From contig NZ_CP012160.1 in assembly GCF_001187845.1 (NCBI RefSeq), positions 1,364,001 through 1,428,000 of the forward strand: a stretch of DNA of 64,000 bases. Direction: 5' to 3'. Source of the stretch: Octadecabacter temperatus (GTDB taxonomy: Bacteria; Pseudomonadota; Alphaproteobacteria; Rhodobacterales; Rhodobacteraceae). Below the pieces are notes generated by a model. That model did not search any database, was not told the origin of the DNA, and was given only the letters and a program-made list of their open reading frames with translations. Both the position numbers and the translations under genes were made by a program. Below, one piece after another: positions 27,331-36,450 of the stretch; the first letter of the stretch is position 1; every line of letters begins with the position of its first letter.

Positions 27331-29793
27331 TTACTGCGGCTCCAACACCGTTACACCAACAGCACCACCACGCGCCAACGCGGGGTCGAGTGACATTGGA
27401 ATGTACTCGCCACGACGCCACAGATCGCCAAGATCGTCATAGTGGCGCGAGAGGAAATGTCCTGATTGCCCTGTGGATGTCACGAACACTGAACTGTCAG
27501 GGTCCGCGAAATCGTAGACCCCACGATAGGCGGCGGCATGCACGTTCATGAACGGGTCCTCGGCGCCACCAGACGTGCGTCCGCGCATCAATGTGTTGTC
27601 ACCACCAGACGTGGATTGGCGGATGTTGACGAACCAGCGCAACACAGGGGCTTCGCCCAAAACGGGGTGATCGTGGGTCGCTTCATGGGCATCACCCCAG
27701 CGCAGGCTTTCCAATGCAGTGCCGCGGTTCGCAGCGACCCAAATCAGCGCATCATCCAAGGCCAAGCGCGCGATGTCAGAACAGGTTTCTTGTGGCGCAG
27801 ATTGCAGCACGTCACACCACGCCGCAGCGCCGTCCGTGTTGCGGTAAACGCGTTCAATGAACAGCGGTTCGACATGGGTATATTCTTGGGACAGTGGGCC
27901 TAGCTCGTCGCGGATAAGGCGATCTTGCAGGGCACGCATCCACGCAGCGTATAGAAGGGGTTCTGGAAGGTGCTCGTTCATTTCACCATTCCATTGCGCA
28001 AGCAAATCTAACGCGTCTTGGCGCAGCTTTTCTGGCGTTCCTTCAGGCGCGGCTTCACCGGTGAACCAAAGGTCCGCACCGATCAGCGGCAGAATAGAAC
28101 GCGCTGTGTAGCTCACGGTGTCACTTTGGGCTTCGATAAAGCTGTCACGGGTGTGAACCTCACGCGCTTGCATCAGCAAAAGCCAGCGGTTTACGCGTTG
28201 GCTATCGCCCCACATGTGGCTGATATGTGCGGGAAAGGGTGCGTCGATGATCTTGTTGTTGGTGTTGCCGACAATCCCGCCAAATGGATCGATCCATTCA
28301 GGGTTTTCGCCGTAATCGCGCCGGCCATCCCAACGGTTTTGCGGCAGATAGCCGTAATGGGGCAGGCGCCCTTGGGTTACGTGATCAGGGCTGCGGTTCG
28401 GGACATGGCCGATCAGCTTAAGCCCAACAGAGTTGCGATCCGCGAGTGTCAGCATCTGGGAGGGCGCGACATAATCTTCCGCCGCTGCAATCCCAGCCTC
28501 AACCGTACGCGCACGCATCAAGCCCATCGCGGCCTGCATCGTCGTGTCTTCGCCTGACAGGGCCGTCCAGCCCAAAACCGTCACATGCCCCGGGGGGCGG
28601 ATCGTCGCGAGGTCGTATTGATCTGGCGGTAAGACGGGGCCGTTCACCGTCCATTGCAATTGCAACGTCACGGCGGGTGCGTCTTTGATGCGAATGATGC
28701 TTTCGCGGGTCTCAAAATTGGCCCACCCGTTCGGGACGCGGTATTGGCTGGCGTTTGATGGGTTCACTTCTTCGATGTAGACGTCTTGGTCGTCCAGATA
28801 GGACGATGTAATTCCCCAACCCAAATCAGCGGAGCGCCCGAGCATGACCACCGGAACTCCCGGGATGGTGCCGCCAATCACGCCGCCGGTCTCAAGCTCA
28901 AGACGTGCGAGGTACCAAATTGACGGGGCGGTTAGACCAAGGTGCGGATCATTAGCCAGCAACGTTGAGCCAGTGGCTGAACGCGTAATGCCAGCGGCCC
29001 ATGCGTTAGACGCGCCCGCCAAATTACGTGGAACAACAGGTGAGATCGGAGCGAACGCCATACGGTTGTTAGGGGCATAGCGTGGAACATCCGGCATCAA
29101 TGAGGCGTAGCTCGGCAATGCCGCCAAACCTGCGCCGGGGGCTTCGGGCAAAATGTCATTCAAGCGGTCCTCGTCGCTTAAGATCAGCGAGGTTCGTGCG
29201 CGCAAGACTTCTTCTTCCAAATGGCTGGAGAGCTGCAGCGACATCAATTTGATGATCGACACGGAATCCGCGGGCTGCCACGGGGCGATTGCTTGGTTGA
29301 AAACCCACATTTCAGGTGCGCCGCGTCCGCGCGCGCCTTGGTTCACTTGGTCGATCCATGCATTCACACCACTTGAATAGGCCCGAAGTGCTGACTGGGT
29401 TTCCGCGTCCAATGCCTGCACAGATCTTTGCGAGAGCGGATGCAAATCAAGGCGGCGGATAAGGCTGTCGATGGGCAATGTGCGTTCGCCGAACAGCTCA
29501 GACAAGCGCCCTTGGGCGGTGCGACGCAGCATCGTCATTTGCCACAGACGGTCCTGAGCATGCGCGAGGCCGAGGGCAAAGAAGACGTCCTCGTCGGTTT
29601 GTCCGAAAATATGGGGAACATTGGCGTTGTCGCGCACGATTTCCACAGGTGCTGAAATGCCAGCAACCTCGAGCGTGCCGTCATAATCGGGCAGGGAGCG
29701 CGAGGCGAAATAGTAAGCCAGCGCAAACACTGCAACAGTGAGAGCAATAAGCGCGGAGGCGAGCCGGACGAGCCAACGAAATACGAGTGCCAT
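27331..29793 (-). CDS. penicillin acylase family (S45) hydrolase
   Basis: An 820-residue Ntn-hydrolase precursor with an N-terminal membrane segment (about 7-29) acting as signal or anchor. The family layout is alpha chain, linker, then beta chain starting with the catalytic nucleophile at Ser262 in LAGASNAWAAG, after self-cleavage. Downstream blocks include LLANDPHLGLTAPSIWYLARLE and NTNNKIIDAPFP. S45 enzymes hydrolyse amides such as penicillin G, acyl-homoserine lactones or cyclic lipopeptides; the substrate here cannot be told. ATG 29793 fits the signal; the frame is open back to 29880 without a sensible start. It probably acts in the periplasm. Confidence 0.9.
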   Translation of the reverse strand: MALVFRWLVRLASALIALTVAVFALAYYFASRSLPDYDGTLEVAGISAPVEIVRDNANVPHIFGQTDEDVFFALGLAHAQDRLWQMTMLRRTAQGRLSELFGERTLPIDSLIRRLDLHPLSQRSVQALDAETQSALRAYSSGVNAWIDQVNQGARGRGAPEMWVFNQAIAPWQPADSVSIIKLMSLQLSSHLEEEVLRARTSLILSDEDRLNDILPEAPGAGLAALPSYASLMPDVPRYAPNNRMAFAPISPVVPRNLAGASNAWAAGITRSATGSTLLANDPHLGLTAPSIWYLARLELETGGVIGGTIPGVPVVMLGRSADLGWGITSSYLDDQDVYIEEVNPSNASQYRVPNGWANFETRESIIRIKDAPAVTLQLQWTVNGPVLPPDQYDLATIRPPGHVTVLGWTALSGEDTTMQAAMGLMRARTVEAGIAAAEDYVAPSQMLTLADRNSVGLKLIGHVPNRSPDHVTQGRLPHYGYLPQNRWDGRRDYGENPEWIDPFGGIVGNTNNKIIDAPFPAHISHMWGDSQRVNRWLLLMQAREVHTRDSFIEAQSDTVSYTARSILPLIGADLWFTGEAAPEGTPEKLRQDALDLLAQWNGEMNEHLPEPLLYAAWMRALQDRLIRDELGPLSQEYTHVEPLFIERVYRNTDGAAAWCDVLQSAPQETCSDIARLALDDALIWVAANRGTALESLRWGDAHEATHDHPVLGEAPVLRWFVNIRQSTSGGDNTLMRGRTSGGAEDPFMNVHAAAYRGVYDFADPDSSVFVTSTGQSGHFLSRHYDDLGDLWRRGEYIPMSLDPALARGGAVGVTVLEPQ

Positions 29794-29894
29794 AACAGGT
29801 CCCTTGTTAATCGAGCCGCCGGAGTGGTTGACGTGCGGCGCGGGTCCGTTACCTATCTCGCAACAGCAATTGTGATGCAAGCGGGAGAGACACT

Positions 29895-30767
29895 ATGGCG
29901 AAGGTCGCATTTTTGGGTTTAGGGGTCATGGGCTACCCGATGGCAGGGCATTTGGTGAAGGCCGGACACGAGGTAACGGTCTATAACCGTACAGCTTCGA
30001 AAGTGGACTTGTGGGTGCAAGACTATCACGGAGGCTTCGGTGCGACGCCAGCGTCAGCCGCCGAAAAAGCCGATTTCGTGATTGCTTGCGTCGGTAACGA
30101 TGACGATCTTCGGGCAGTTTGCACGGGGCCAGGCGGCGCATTTCCGTCAATGGCGAAAGGCTCTGTCTTTATCGACCACACCACGGTGTCTGCAAAAGTT
30201 ACACGAGAGCTTTATTCTACCGCTGCAGAACGTGGGATCGGGTTTGTCGACGCTCCGATTTCTGGCGGCCAAGCTGGTGCCGAAAACGGTGTTTTGTCTG
30301 TCATGTGTGGTGGGGATGCTGAAGTTTATGCGCGTGCTGAGCCAATCATTGATGCCTACGCACGGGTATGCCGCCGCATCGGGGACTCTGGCGCGGGTCA
30401 AATGACCAAAATGTGTAACCAGATCGCGATTGCAGGATTGGTGCAGGGCCTGTCCGAGGCATTGCATTTCGCTGATAAGGCGGGCTTGGATGGGCGCGCC
30501 GTGGTTGAGGTGATCAGCCAGGGCGCAGCGGGTTCATGGCAGATGCAAAACCGCTATGAGAAGATGATTGACGGTGAGTTTGAACACGGCTTTGCTGTGG
30601 ATTGGATGCGCAAAGACCTTGGGATTTGTCTGGATACGGCGGATGAGACGGGGGCATCGCTGCCTGTCACGGCCTTGGTCGATCAGTTTTACAAGGATGT
30701 TCAAAATCTTGGGGGCGGACGTTGGGATACGTCCAGCTTAATAAAGCGACTGCGCGCTTTGGGGTAA
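29895..30767 (+). CDS. NAD(P)-dependent beta-hydroxyacid dehydrogenase (HIBADH family)
   Basis: A 290-residue cytosolic oxidoreductase. The N-terminal Rossmann motif is GLGVMGYPMAGHLVKAGH, the substrate-binding motif is DAPISGGQAGAENGVLSVMCGG, and the catalytic Lys lies in GAGQMTKMCNQI. Relatives include 3-hydroxyisobutyrate dehydrogenase and tartronate semialdehyde reductase; which acid is used here is open. It is divergent from the acylase gene with about 100 bases between starts. Confidence 0.88.
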   Translation: MAKVAFLGLGVMGYPMAGHLVKAGHEVTVYNRTASKVDLWVQDYHGGFGATPASAAEKADFVIACVGNDDDLRAVCTGPGGAFPSMAKGSVFIDHTTVSAKVTRELYSTAAERGIGFVDAPISGGQAGAENGVLSVMCGGDAEVYARAEPIIDAYARVCRRIGDSGAGQMTKMCNQIAIAGLVQGLSEALHFADKAGLDGRAVVEVISQGAAGSWQMQNRYEKMIDGEFEHGFAVDWMRKDLGICLDTADETGASLPVTALVDQFYKDVQNLGGGRWDTSSLIKRLRALG

Positions 30768-30776
30768 GAGGCCTTC

Positions 30777-30830
30777 GAATTTGCTTCGCAAATCCGATCA
30801 ACAGGCGGCTAGGCCCCATCGCTTCGCGAT
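30777..30830. repeat. two short TTC-loop hairpins downstream of dehydrogenase
   Basis: The gap after the dehydrogenase holds two small hairpins with the same TTC loop: GAATTTGC/GCAAATCC (30777-30795, one mismatch) and ATCGC/GCGAT (30818-30830). Neither has a following T-run. They could mark an mRNA end for either convergent gene or be part of a dispersed intergenic repeat. The rest of 30768-30918 shows no gene. Confidence 0.35.
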
Positions 30831-30918
30831 CCACCCCAAGATATTTGAGAAACAAAAGCAAAGCCGCGCTTTAGGTTTTGGCCTCTCCTGATGGTTTGAT
30901 AAGCGACGCGCCTTAGCT

Positions 30919-31344
30919 CTATGGTTCGACCAGACGATCACAACTGCCTGAGGCAAAGTGTTCAACAAGTGAAGCGCCAGCACCGGACGTTCCAGCAAGA
31001 TCAACGCCGCGATCTTTGAAAATGGTCACTATACCGCTGATGTCACCGTCGTTGCTTTCAAAAAAGTACCTGTCAGGCGTTTCGGTAAGTGTTGCGCGCG
31101 GGTCAAAGCGCGGCAATTCTAGGCGCGGCTCGCCATCTTCGTGGCTAAGGTAGGCAATGAACGAAATCGGAGTATCCGAACAGTTGTTACCTTCGCAGTA
31201 TCTGTTGATCTGGCAGGCGTAGTGGGGGTAGGCGCGGTCACCTTGAATTCCCGGATCGTTGGAACGGCCTGACATCATGACAGTCAGGGTAAGAATGACG
31301 ATTGTGATAACGACCAAGACTGGCAGCACGGTGGAGTTTTTCAT
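30919..31344 (-). CDS. unknown membrane-anchored small protein
   Basis: A 141-residue protein with one N-terminal transmembrane helix (about 6-24) and an exported remainder. The latter has four cysteines, three of them close together (YACQINRYCEGNNCSDTP) and one near the end (GSCDRLVEP), likely forming disulfides in the periplasm. I recognise no family. Residues 50-110 look beta-rich. It shares the strand with the GlxA regulator gene upstream, 40 bases away, but sits behind it, so readthrough is possible. Confidence 0.55.
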   Translation of the reverse strand: MKNSTVLPVLVVITIVILTLTVMMSGRSNDPGIQGDRAYPHYACQINRYCEGNNCSDTPISFIAYLSHEDGEPRLELPRFDPRATLTETPDRYFFESNDGDISGIVTIFKDRGVDLAGTSGAGASLVEHFASGSCDRLVEP

Positions 31345-31384
31345 CAATCAGATCTCTTCGAAACTTTGCCGAGGGGCGAGTACT

Positions 31385-32386
31385 TTACACAGATAGACGG
31401 GCCGCATGAGAGCCGCGTTCGCGGTATGGAGTTGTGTCATAGTGCGCGCGGTAACACTTGGAGAAGTGGCTTGGCGACGCAAATCCACAGGCGAGTGCGA
31501 CATTAATCACCGACATATCCGTCTGCATCAACAGGTTACGCGCCTTTTGTAGCCGCAATTCCATGTAGTAGCGTTTTGGAGACCGATTTAGGTAGCGACG
31601 AAACAGGCGTTCAAGCTGGCGGGTCGACATGGCAACGTCTTTGGCCAGTATCGACGGGCTGATCGGTTCTTCGATGTTTTGTTCCATTGCCTGAATGACG
31701 CGGCTGAGTTTCGGGTGGCGCACGCCGATTCGTGTCGGAATGGACAGACGCTGGGTGTCTTGATCGGTTCGGATCGCGCTGTAAATCTGCTGATCGGCGA
31801 CCGCATTGGCCAGTTCTTCGCCGCATTGGTCCGCGAGAATCTGTAGAAACAAGTCAATCGAGGAGGTACCACCAGCGGTCGTCCAACGGTTTCCGTCTTT
31901 GACGAATACGGACTTTGTCAGTTCAACCTCAAGGAATTCTTCGGAAAAGCTATCGTTGTTTTCCCAGTGGATCGTCGCACGTTTTCCATCCAGCAATCCG
32001 GCTTTTGCCATTGTATAAGCTGCAGTGCACAACCCACCGATAATCAGACCACGACGGGCTTCACGGCGCAGCCAATTCAGAACCTTCTTGGTGGTTGCGA
32101 TCTGAATGTCGCCGCCACCGCACAGAATGACAGTGTCATCGCGGTGCAGTTCATCAAGATCGCCATCCAACTGAAATGTCGTGCCTGTCGAGCAGGAGAC
32201 GCTTTCTCCACCTTCGCCCACCAAACGCCAGCTATATAGCTCTTGCCCAGCCATACGGTTGGCCAGACGCAAACAATCAACGGCTGCCGCAAAGGACAGT
32301 AACGTAAATTCGTTCAATAAGACAAAGACGAAACGGCGCGGTGTATTGCGTGAGACGTCGATGTCGATGGTGTTTTGACGTTGCAT
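31385..32386 (-). CDS. GlxA-type transcriptional regulator (DJ-1/PfpI plus AraC HTH)
   Basis: A 333-residue regulator. The N-terminal DJ-1/PfpI-like domain (about 18-190) has FVLLNEFTLLSFAAAVDCLRLAN and GGLCTAAYTMAKAGLLDGKRATIHWE. The C-terminal AraC-type double HTH (about 225-325) contains MSTRQLERLFRRYLNRSPKRYY and VALACGFASPSHFSKCYR. The family includes GbdR and CdhR, regulators of betaine and carnitine use. The start at 32386 fits the family length; the frame happens to remain open far upstream, antisense to aroG, but that part is not coding. It is divergent from aroG. Confidence 0.88.
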   Translation of the reverse strand: MQRQNTIDIDVSRNTPRRFVFVLLNEFTLLSFAAAVDCLRLANRMAGQELYSWRLVGEGGESVSCSTGTTFQLDGDLDELHRDDTVILCGGGDIQIATTKKVLNWLRREARRGLIIGGLCTAAYTMAKAGLLDGKRATIHWENNDSFSEEFLEVELTKSVFVKDGNRWTTAGGTSSIDLFLQILADQCGEELANAVADQQIYSAIRTDQDTQRLSIPTRIGVRHPKLSRVIQAMEQNIEEPISPSILAKDVAMSTRQLERLFRRYLNRSPKRYYMELRLQKARNLLMQTDMSVINVALACGFASPSHFSKCYRAHYDTTPYRERGSHAARLSV

Positions 32387-32489
32387 GGCAGGTTCGCATC
32401 TATAAATCTGATACCCAGCCTCACCACCTTTCTGCACCTCGATCAAGACAATTAAACACCGTTTGCAAGAAAAACAGGCGTCTTTGCCA

Positions 32490-32518
32490 TTGGACCTTAT
32501 CCACAGGAAGGCTATATG
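32490..32518 (+). promoter_or_regulatory. candidate promoter of aroG
   Basis: TTGGAC, a 17-base spacer and TATATG, ending 54 bases before the aroG ATG. The match to consensus is moderate, but the spacing is ideal and the position suits a leader that includes the hairpin at 32538-32554. Confidence 0.4.
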
Positions 32519-32537
32519 CAGGTCTGATATCGCTAAC

Positions 32538-32554
32538 GCGCCCATTTTGGGCGC
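32538..32554 (+). promoter_or_regulatory. hairpin in the aroG leader
   Basis: A perfect 7-bp stem GCGCCCA/TGGGCGC with a TTT loop, 18 bases before the aroG start and just upstream of the CGGAG ribosome site. It is not followed by T residues. It could affect translation or mRNA stability. Confidence 0.45.
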
Positions 32555-32572
32555 CAAACTCGGAGCAAGAAA

Positions 32573-33943
32573 ATGACGGACTGGAAAAAATCTGACTGGC
32601 GCAACAAGCCGCGGGTACAGATGCCTGACTATACCGACGCTGCGGCCTTGGCCGCTGTTGAGGAAAAGCTCAGCTCCTATCCACCGCTCGTGTTTGCGGG
32701 TGAAGCCCGTCGTTTGCGTGACCACCTTGCGGCCGTTAGCCGTGGTGAAGCGTTTTTGTTGCAGGGCGGCGATTGCGCCGAGAGCTTTGCGGCGTTTAAC
32801 GCTGATCAAATCCGCGACACGTTCAAAGTGATGTTGCAGATGGCGATGGTGCTGACATACGGCGCCAAAGTTCCTGTTGTTAAGGTGGGTCGCATGGCGG
32901 GGCAGTTCGCCAAGCCGCGTTCGGCAAACACCGAAACAGTCGATGGTGTGGAGCTGCCGAGCTACCGCGGTGACATCATCAATGATCTGGACTTCACACC
33001 AGAAGCCCGCATTCCGAACCCTGAAAAGATGTTGCAGGCCTACACACAGGCCGCTGGTACGTTGAACCTGTTGCGCGCATTTTCCAGCGGTGGTTACGCG
33101 GATGTGCATCAAGTGCATGGCTGGAACCTTGCGTTCACAGCCAAGCCTGAAGCCGAAAAGTACCGTGAAATGGCGGAGCGCATTGGCGATACGCTTGATT
33201 TCATGAAAGCGGCTGGCCTGTCCACGGATACAAACCACGAGCTGCAAACAGTTGAGTTCTACACCTCCCATGAGGCGTTGTTGCTTGAGTATGAAGAGGC
33301 GCTCACACGTTTGGATTCAACATCCGGCAAGTGGCTGGCGGGGTCTGGTCACATGGTTTGGATCGGCGATCGCACACGCTCACCTGATGGTGCCCATGTT
33401 GAGTTCTGCGCAGGTGTGCAAAACCCAATTGGTTTGAAGTGCGGCCCGACAATGACATCTGGCCACCTTAAGGCATTGATGGCGAAGCTGAACCCGAACA
33501 ACGAAGAGGGCCGTTTGTCCCTGATCGCACGTTTTGGTGCAGGCACTGTGGGCGAACACCTGCCGCGTCTTATCAAAGCTGTTGAAGAAGAAGGCGCCAA
33601 GGTTACTTGGGTTTGCGATCCAATGCACGGCAACACGATCAAATCGTCCACGGGTTACAAAACCCGTCCGTTCGAGTCCGTACTGCGCGAAGTTCGTGAA
33701 TTCTTTGGCGTACATAACGCCGAAGGCACAATCCCAGGTGGTGTTCACTTTGAGATGACAGGCGCTGACGTGACTGAATGTACCGGTGGCGTACGTGCTG
33801 TTACAGACGAGGATCTGTCTGATCGCTACCACACAGCCTGTGACCCACGCTTGAACGCGTCCCAGTCACTTGAACTGGCGTTCTTGGTCGGCGAAGAGCT
33901 GTCTGCTCGTCGTGAAAAAGTTTTGGCGGCACAGTCAGCCTAA
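32573..33943 (+). CDS. aroG: class II 3-deoxy-7-phosphoheptulonate synthase
   Basis: A 456-residue plant/actinobacterial-type (class II) DAHP synthase, the first enzyme of the shikimate pathway. Typical blocks are [55 protein letters not shown], the metal-binding [10 protein letters not shown] and [18 protein letters not shown]. It starts with ATG 32573 after CGGAG. It is divergent from the GlxA regulator and convergent with the PAS gene, with only ten bases between stops. Confidence 0.96.
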   Translation: MTDWKKSDWRNKPRVQMPDYTDAAALAAVEEKLSSYPPLVFAGEARRLRDHLAAVSRGEAFLLQGGDCAESFAAFNADQIRDTFKVMLQMAMVLTYGAKVPVVKVGRMAGQFAKPRSANTETVDGVELPSYRGDIINDLDFTPEARIPNPEKMLQAYTQAAGTLNLLRAFSSGGYADVHQVHGWNLAFTAKPEAEKYREMAERIGDTLDFMKAAGLSTDTNHELQTVEFYTSHEALLLEYEEALTRLDSTSGKWLAGSGHMVWIGDRTRSPDGAHVEFCAGVQNPIGLKCGPTMTSGHLKALMAKLNPNNEEGRLSLIARFGAGTVGEHLPRLIKAVEEEGAKVTWVCDPMHGNTIKSSTGYKTRPFESVLREVREFFGVHNAEGTIPGGVHFEMTGADVTECTGGVRAVTDEDLSDRYHTACDPRLNASQSLELAFLVGEELSARREKVLAAQSA

Positions 33944-33953
33944 GCAAACGCGC

Positions 33954-34631
33954 TTAGACGTTTGAAACAACAAGGCGGAGGGCAGGTTTGTCCTCCGCTT
34001 TTTCGTGGTCGGGAACCCGAAACGTCGGAAAACGCGTTTCTGTCACGCCGCCATCTATTGAGCGCAGCCCAACAACAGCGTCCGTCCGGACAGCAGTTTC
34101 AGAACAGATTGCAAACCGGCGACCGCCAAGCCCCCGTCGACCGCTCATGACCAAAACTCCTAGAATTCGGCTGACGCGACCATGATTGTCACGCAGTGGT
34201 AAAAGCAGGATCTTACCTTGAAGTTTAGGCTGACCGACTGCGCGTGGACCGACGAGGGGGATTTCAACAACGCTTGGCGTTGCAAAGGCTGTCTCTAGGT
34301 GGTTGGCAATGTCCGCGCGTGCCTCTGGAAGCATGAGACTGGTTAACGGAAGCCCACGTGGTTCAACACCGATCAACTTTGAGATGTTTCGCCCCGCAAC
34401 GCGAATGCGCGCGACACCGGGCGCTACGCGCTCAAGTATAAAAGTGTCTTCAAGCAAACCACCCAGCGCAACAGGATCAACGTTTTGGCGACTTGGAATG
34501 CCGTTCATACGCGGCAGTGAGGCCCAGTAGCTTTCGAGCTCTTTCAATGCGGTCGGATTTGTCATGATAACGTCCTGCGCTTGGGAAACGTCTTTGGCGC
34601 GTACCTTATAGGGGTCAAATGTCATGCTCAT
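33954..34631 (-). CDS. PAS domain protein
   Basis: A 225-residue protein. Residues 25-165 form a PAS-like domain (ALKELESYWASLPR, DTFILERVAPGVARIRVAGRNISKLIG, ILLLPLRDN) of the PAS_5 kind common in alphaproteobacteria; the C-terminal 55 residues look poorly ordered. There is no attached output domain. Such single-PAS proteins have been linked to motility and cell-cycle regulation, but not firmly. A CtrA-type site lies about 100 bases upstream. Its 3' end contains the aroG terminator hairpin. ATG 34625 is an alternative start. Confidence 0.8.
   Translation of the reverse strand: MSMTFDPYKVRAKDVSQAQDVIMTNPTALKELESYWASLPRMNGIPSRQNVDPVALGGLLEDTFILERVAPGVARIRVAGRNISKLIGVEPRGLPLTSLMLPEARADIANHLETAFATPSVVEIPLVGPRAVGQPKLQGKILLLPLRDNHGRVSRILGVLVMSGRRGLGGRRFAICSETAVRTDAVVGLRSIDGGVTETRFPTFRVPDHEKAEDKPALRLVVSNV
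33975..34003 (+). terminator. aroG terminator inside the convergent PAS gene
   Basis: GCGGAGG pairs with CCTCCGC over a 10-base loop, followed by TTTTT. This is a standard intrinsic terminator for plus-strand transcription from aroG, 32 bases after its stop. It lies wholly within the last codons of the PAS gene on the other strand. Confidence 0.8.
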
Positions 34632-34883
34632 GTGGAACGTCTTTCAGTGTTGAAACCCGTCCTGACTGGTTAGGAACGGTTTTAAGTATGCACCACTGTT
34701 TTGACCGATTTTGGTTCAAATTGCTCTTAACAAAGTCTTAACAGGTTAATGTGCGCGCTGGTTCGCTCAGCGCGTACTGCTACGGCTCAAGCGACAATGG
34801 CGCGGTTCGCACCCTTGCTCTGGCGGCGTGTTTGCCTTTAGGTGCAAGAGCATAAGCAACGCGTCTAACTGGGGAAATTATCT
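34632..34883. promoter_or_regulatory. divergent PAS/yicC intergenic region
   Basis: This 252-base region serves both genes. Its AT-rich part near 34680-34745 contains a TTAA-N7-TTAAC element (34727-34742). The part from 34745 to 34883 is ordinary GC-rich sequence, with CGCGC/GCGCG repeats near 34752-34778, and shows no further gene. Confidence 0.4.
34727..34742. promoter_or_regulatory. candidate CtrA binding site
   Basis: TTAA, seven bases (CAAAGTC), then TTAAC: an exact match to the TTAA-N7-TTAA consensus of the cell-cycle regulator CtrA. It is followed by AGGTTAA. The site lies about 96 bases before the PAS gene start. Chance occurrence in this AT-rich patch cannot be excluded. Confidence 0.5.
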
Positions 34884-35783
34884 GTGATCCGATCAATGAC
34901 GGCTTTCGCCACGCAGCAAGGAAATTCAGCCAGCGATGCAGGCGAAACCACATGGGTTTGGGATGTGCGTAGTGTGAACGGGCGCGGTCTGGATGTGAAA
35001 ATTCGCCTGCCGGAAGGAACACCCGGCCTTGAAGCGGCAGTGCGGAGCGCGACAGCAGAACACGTAACCCGCGGCAACGTGACGATCGGGCTTCGATTGC
35101 AGCGCGCGCAAGCTGAAGGGGCTTTGCAGATTGACCCTGCGCGGATGGATTTAATCCTTGAAGCGCTCGACACGGTGCAGGACCGTGCATTTGATAAGGG
35201 CGTGACGCTTGGTCAGCCGACTGCGGCCGATGTTTTGGCGCAGCGCGGTGTCTTGGTGAACGGGCAGGCGGCGGATAGTGCTGATCTGTTGGAGCCGCTC
35301 AGTGCAGACCTGCACGTGGCGCTTGGTGCTTTGAAAGATATGCGTGAAGCCGAAGGTGCCGCGCTGCTGGCCGTGTTGACAGAACAAGTTGATCAAATCG
35401 AAGAGCTGACGACGCAGTCTGTAAGTGCCGCTAAGGATCGGACTGAAGCTGTCAAAACCCAATTGGCCGATGCGCTTGCACGGGTGATGGATAGCGCAAC
35501 CGGAGCTGACCCTGATCGCGTCGCACAAGAGCTGGCGCTGCTTGCGGTGAAGTCCGACATTACTGAGGAAATCGACAGGTTGGGCGCACATATCAAAGCG
35601 GCGCGCGATTTGCTGGCGCAGGGCAGTCCGGTTGGTCGTAAGCTTGATTTTTTGACGCAGGAATTTAACCGCGAGGCCAATACGCTGTGTTCCAAGGCGC
35701 AGGATGTCGCGCTGACCCAGATCGGCCTTGCGCTGAAGGCGGTCATCGACCAAATGCGCGAACAAGTACAAAACGTGGAGTGA
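34884..35783 (+). CDS. YicC family endoribonuclease
   Basis: A 299-residue cytosolic protein starting GTG 34884 ([13 protein letters not shown], the usual YicC beginning). The N-terminal domain has [22 protein letters not shown] and the C-terminal DUF1732 domain has [21 protein letters not shown] and [20 protein letters not shown]. YicC proteins are RNases linked to sRNA turnover and stationary-phase fitness. It is followed after 4 bases by gmk, a very widespread pairing. Confidence 0.93.
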   Translation: MIRSMTAFATQQGNSASDAGETTWVWDVRSVNGRGLDVKIRLPEGTPGLEAAVRSATAEHVTRGNVTIGLRLQRAQAEGALQIDPARMDLILEALDTVQDRAFDKGVTLGQPTAADVLAQRGVLVNGQAADSADLLEPLSADLHVALGALKDMREAEGAALLAVLTEQVDQIEELTTQSVSAAKDRTEAVKTQLADALARVMDSATGADPDRVAQELALLAVKSDITEEIDRLGAHIKAARDLLAQGSPVGRKLDFLTQEFNREANTLCSKAQDVALTQIGLALKAVIDQMREQVQNVE

Positions 35784-35787
35784 TACA

Positions 35788-36438
35788 ATGCAACGTCGTG
35801 GTCTATTGATTATTCTGTCTTCGCCGTCCGGCGCTGGAAAATCCACTCATTCCAAACGGTTACGCGCATGGGATCCGACGATCGAATTCTCGGTGTCCGC
35901 AACGACGCGAAATCCGCGTGAAGGTGAAGTAGACGGGCAGGACTACCATTTCCGCACGGAAGATGAATTCCGTCACCTCGTCGCGGATGGTGAAATGCTT
36001 GAGCACGCCCATGTTTTCGGGAACTTTTATGGATCACCAAAGGGCCCGGTTAAGGCGTCAATCGATGCGGGCTGTGACGTATTGTTTGATGTGGACTGGC
36101 AAGGCGCTGAGCAAATCAAGGACTCCTCTCTTGGCCAGCACGTCCTAAGCGTTTTCTTTCTGCCACCCTCGATCACAGAACTGCGCCGCCGACTGGAATC
36201 ACGTGGGCAGGACGACAAAGAGACAATCGACAAACGTATGATGCAAAGCTGGGATGAGATCAGCCATTGGCGGTCTTACGACTATGTGTTGATCAACGAC
36301 GATCTGGACGCCACGGAAGCACAGCTGCGCACCATCGTTGAAGGTGAACGCCAGCGACGGGATCAACAACCTGATTTGGCGGACCACGTAAGATTGTTAC
36401 ATGACGAGTTTACAGACGGCTTAAAGAAGGGCCGATAA
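35788..36438 (+). CDS. gmk: guanylate kinase
   Basis: A 216-residue enzyme that phosphorylates GMP to GDP. The P-loop is [10 protein letters not shown] near the N-terminus; the GMP-binding region includes [19 protein letters not shown] and the lid and adenine-binding parts follow ([34 protein letters not shown]). The length is normal. It lies between yicC and the gamma carbonic anhydrase gene, with gaps of 4 and 12 bases. Confidence 0.97.
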   Translation: MQRRGLLIILSSPSGAGKSTHSKRLRAWDPTIEFSVSATTRNPREGEVDGQDYHFRTEDEFRHLVADGEMLEHAHVFGNFYGSPKGPVKASIDAGCDVLFDVDWQGAEQIKDSSLGQHVLSVFFLPPSITELRRRLESRGQDDKETIDKRMMQSWDEISHWRSYDYVLINDDLDATEAQLRTIVEGERQRRDQQPDLADHVRLLHDEFTDGLKKGR

Positions 36439-36450
36439 ACGGAGTTTACA

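Noticed and set aside
32387..33271. Long minus-strand open frame continuous with the GlxA regulator (would give 628 residues)
   Set aside because: This part is antisense to aroG, which is a full-length, clearly conserved enzyme. The regulator has a normal start at 32386 and normal family length.
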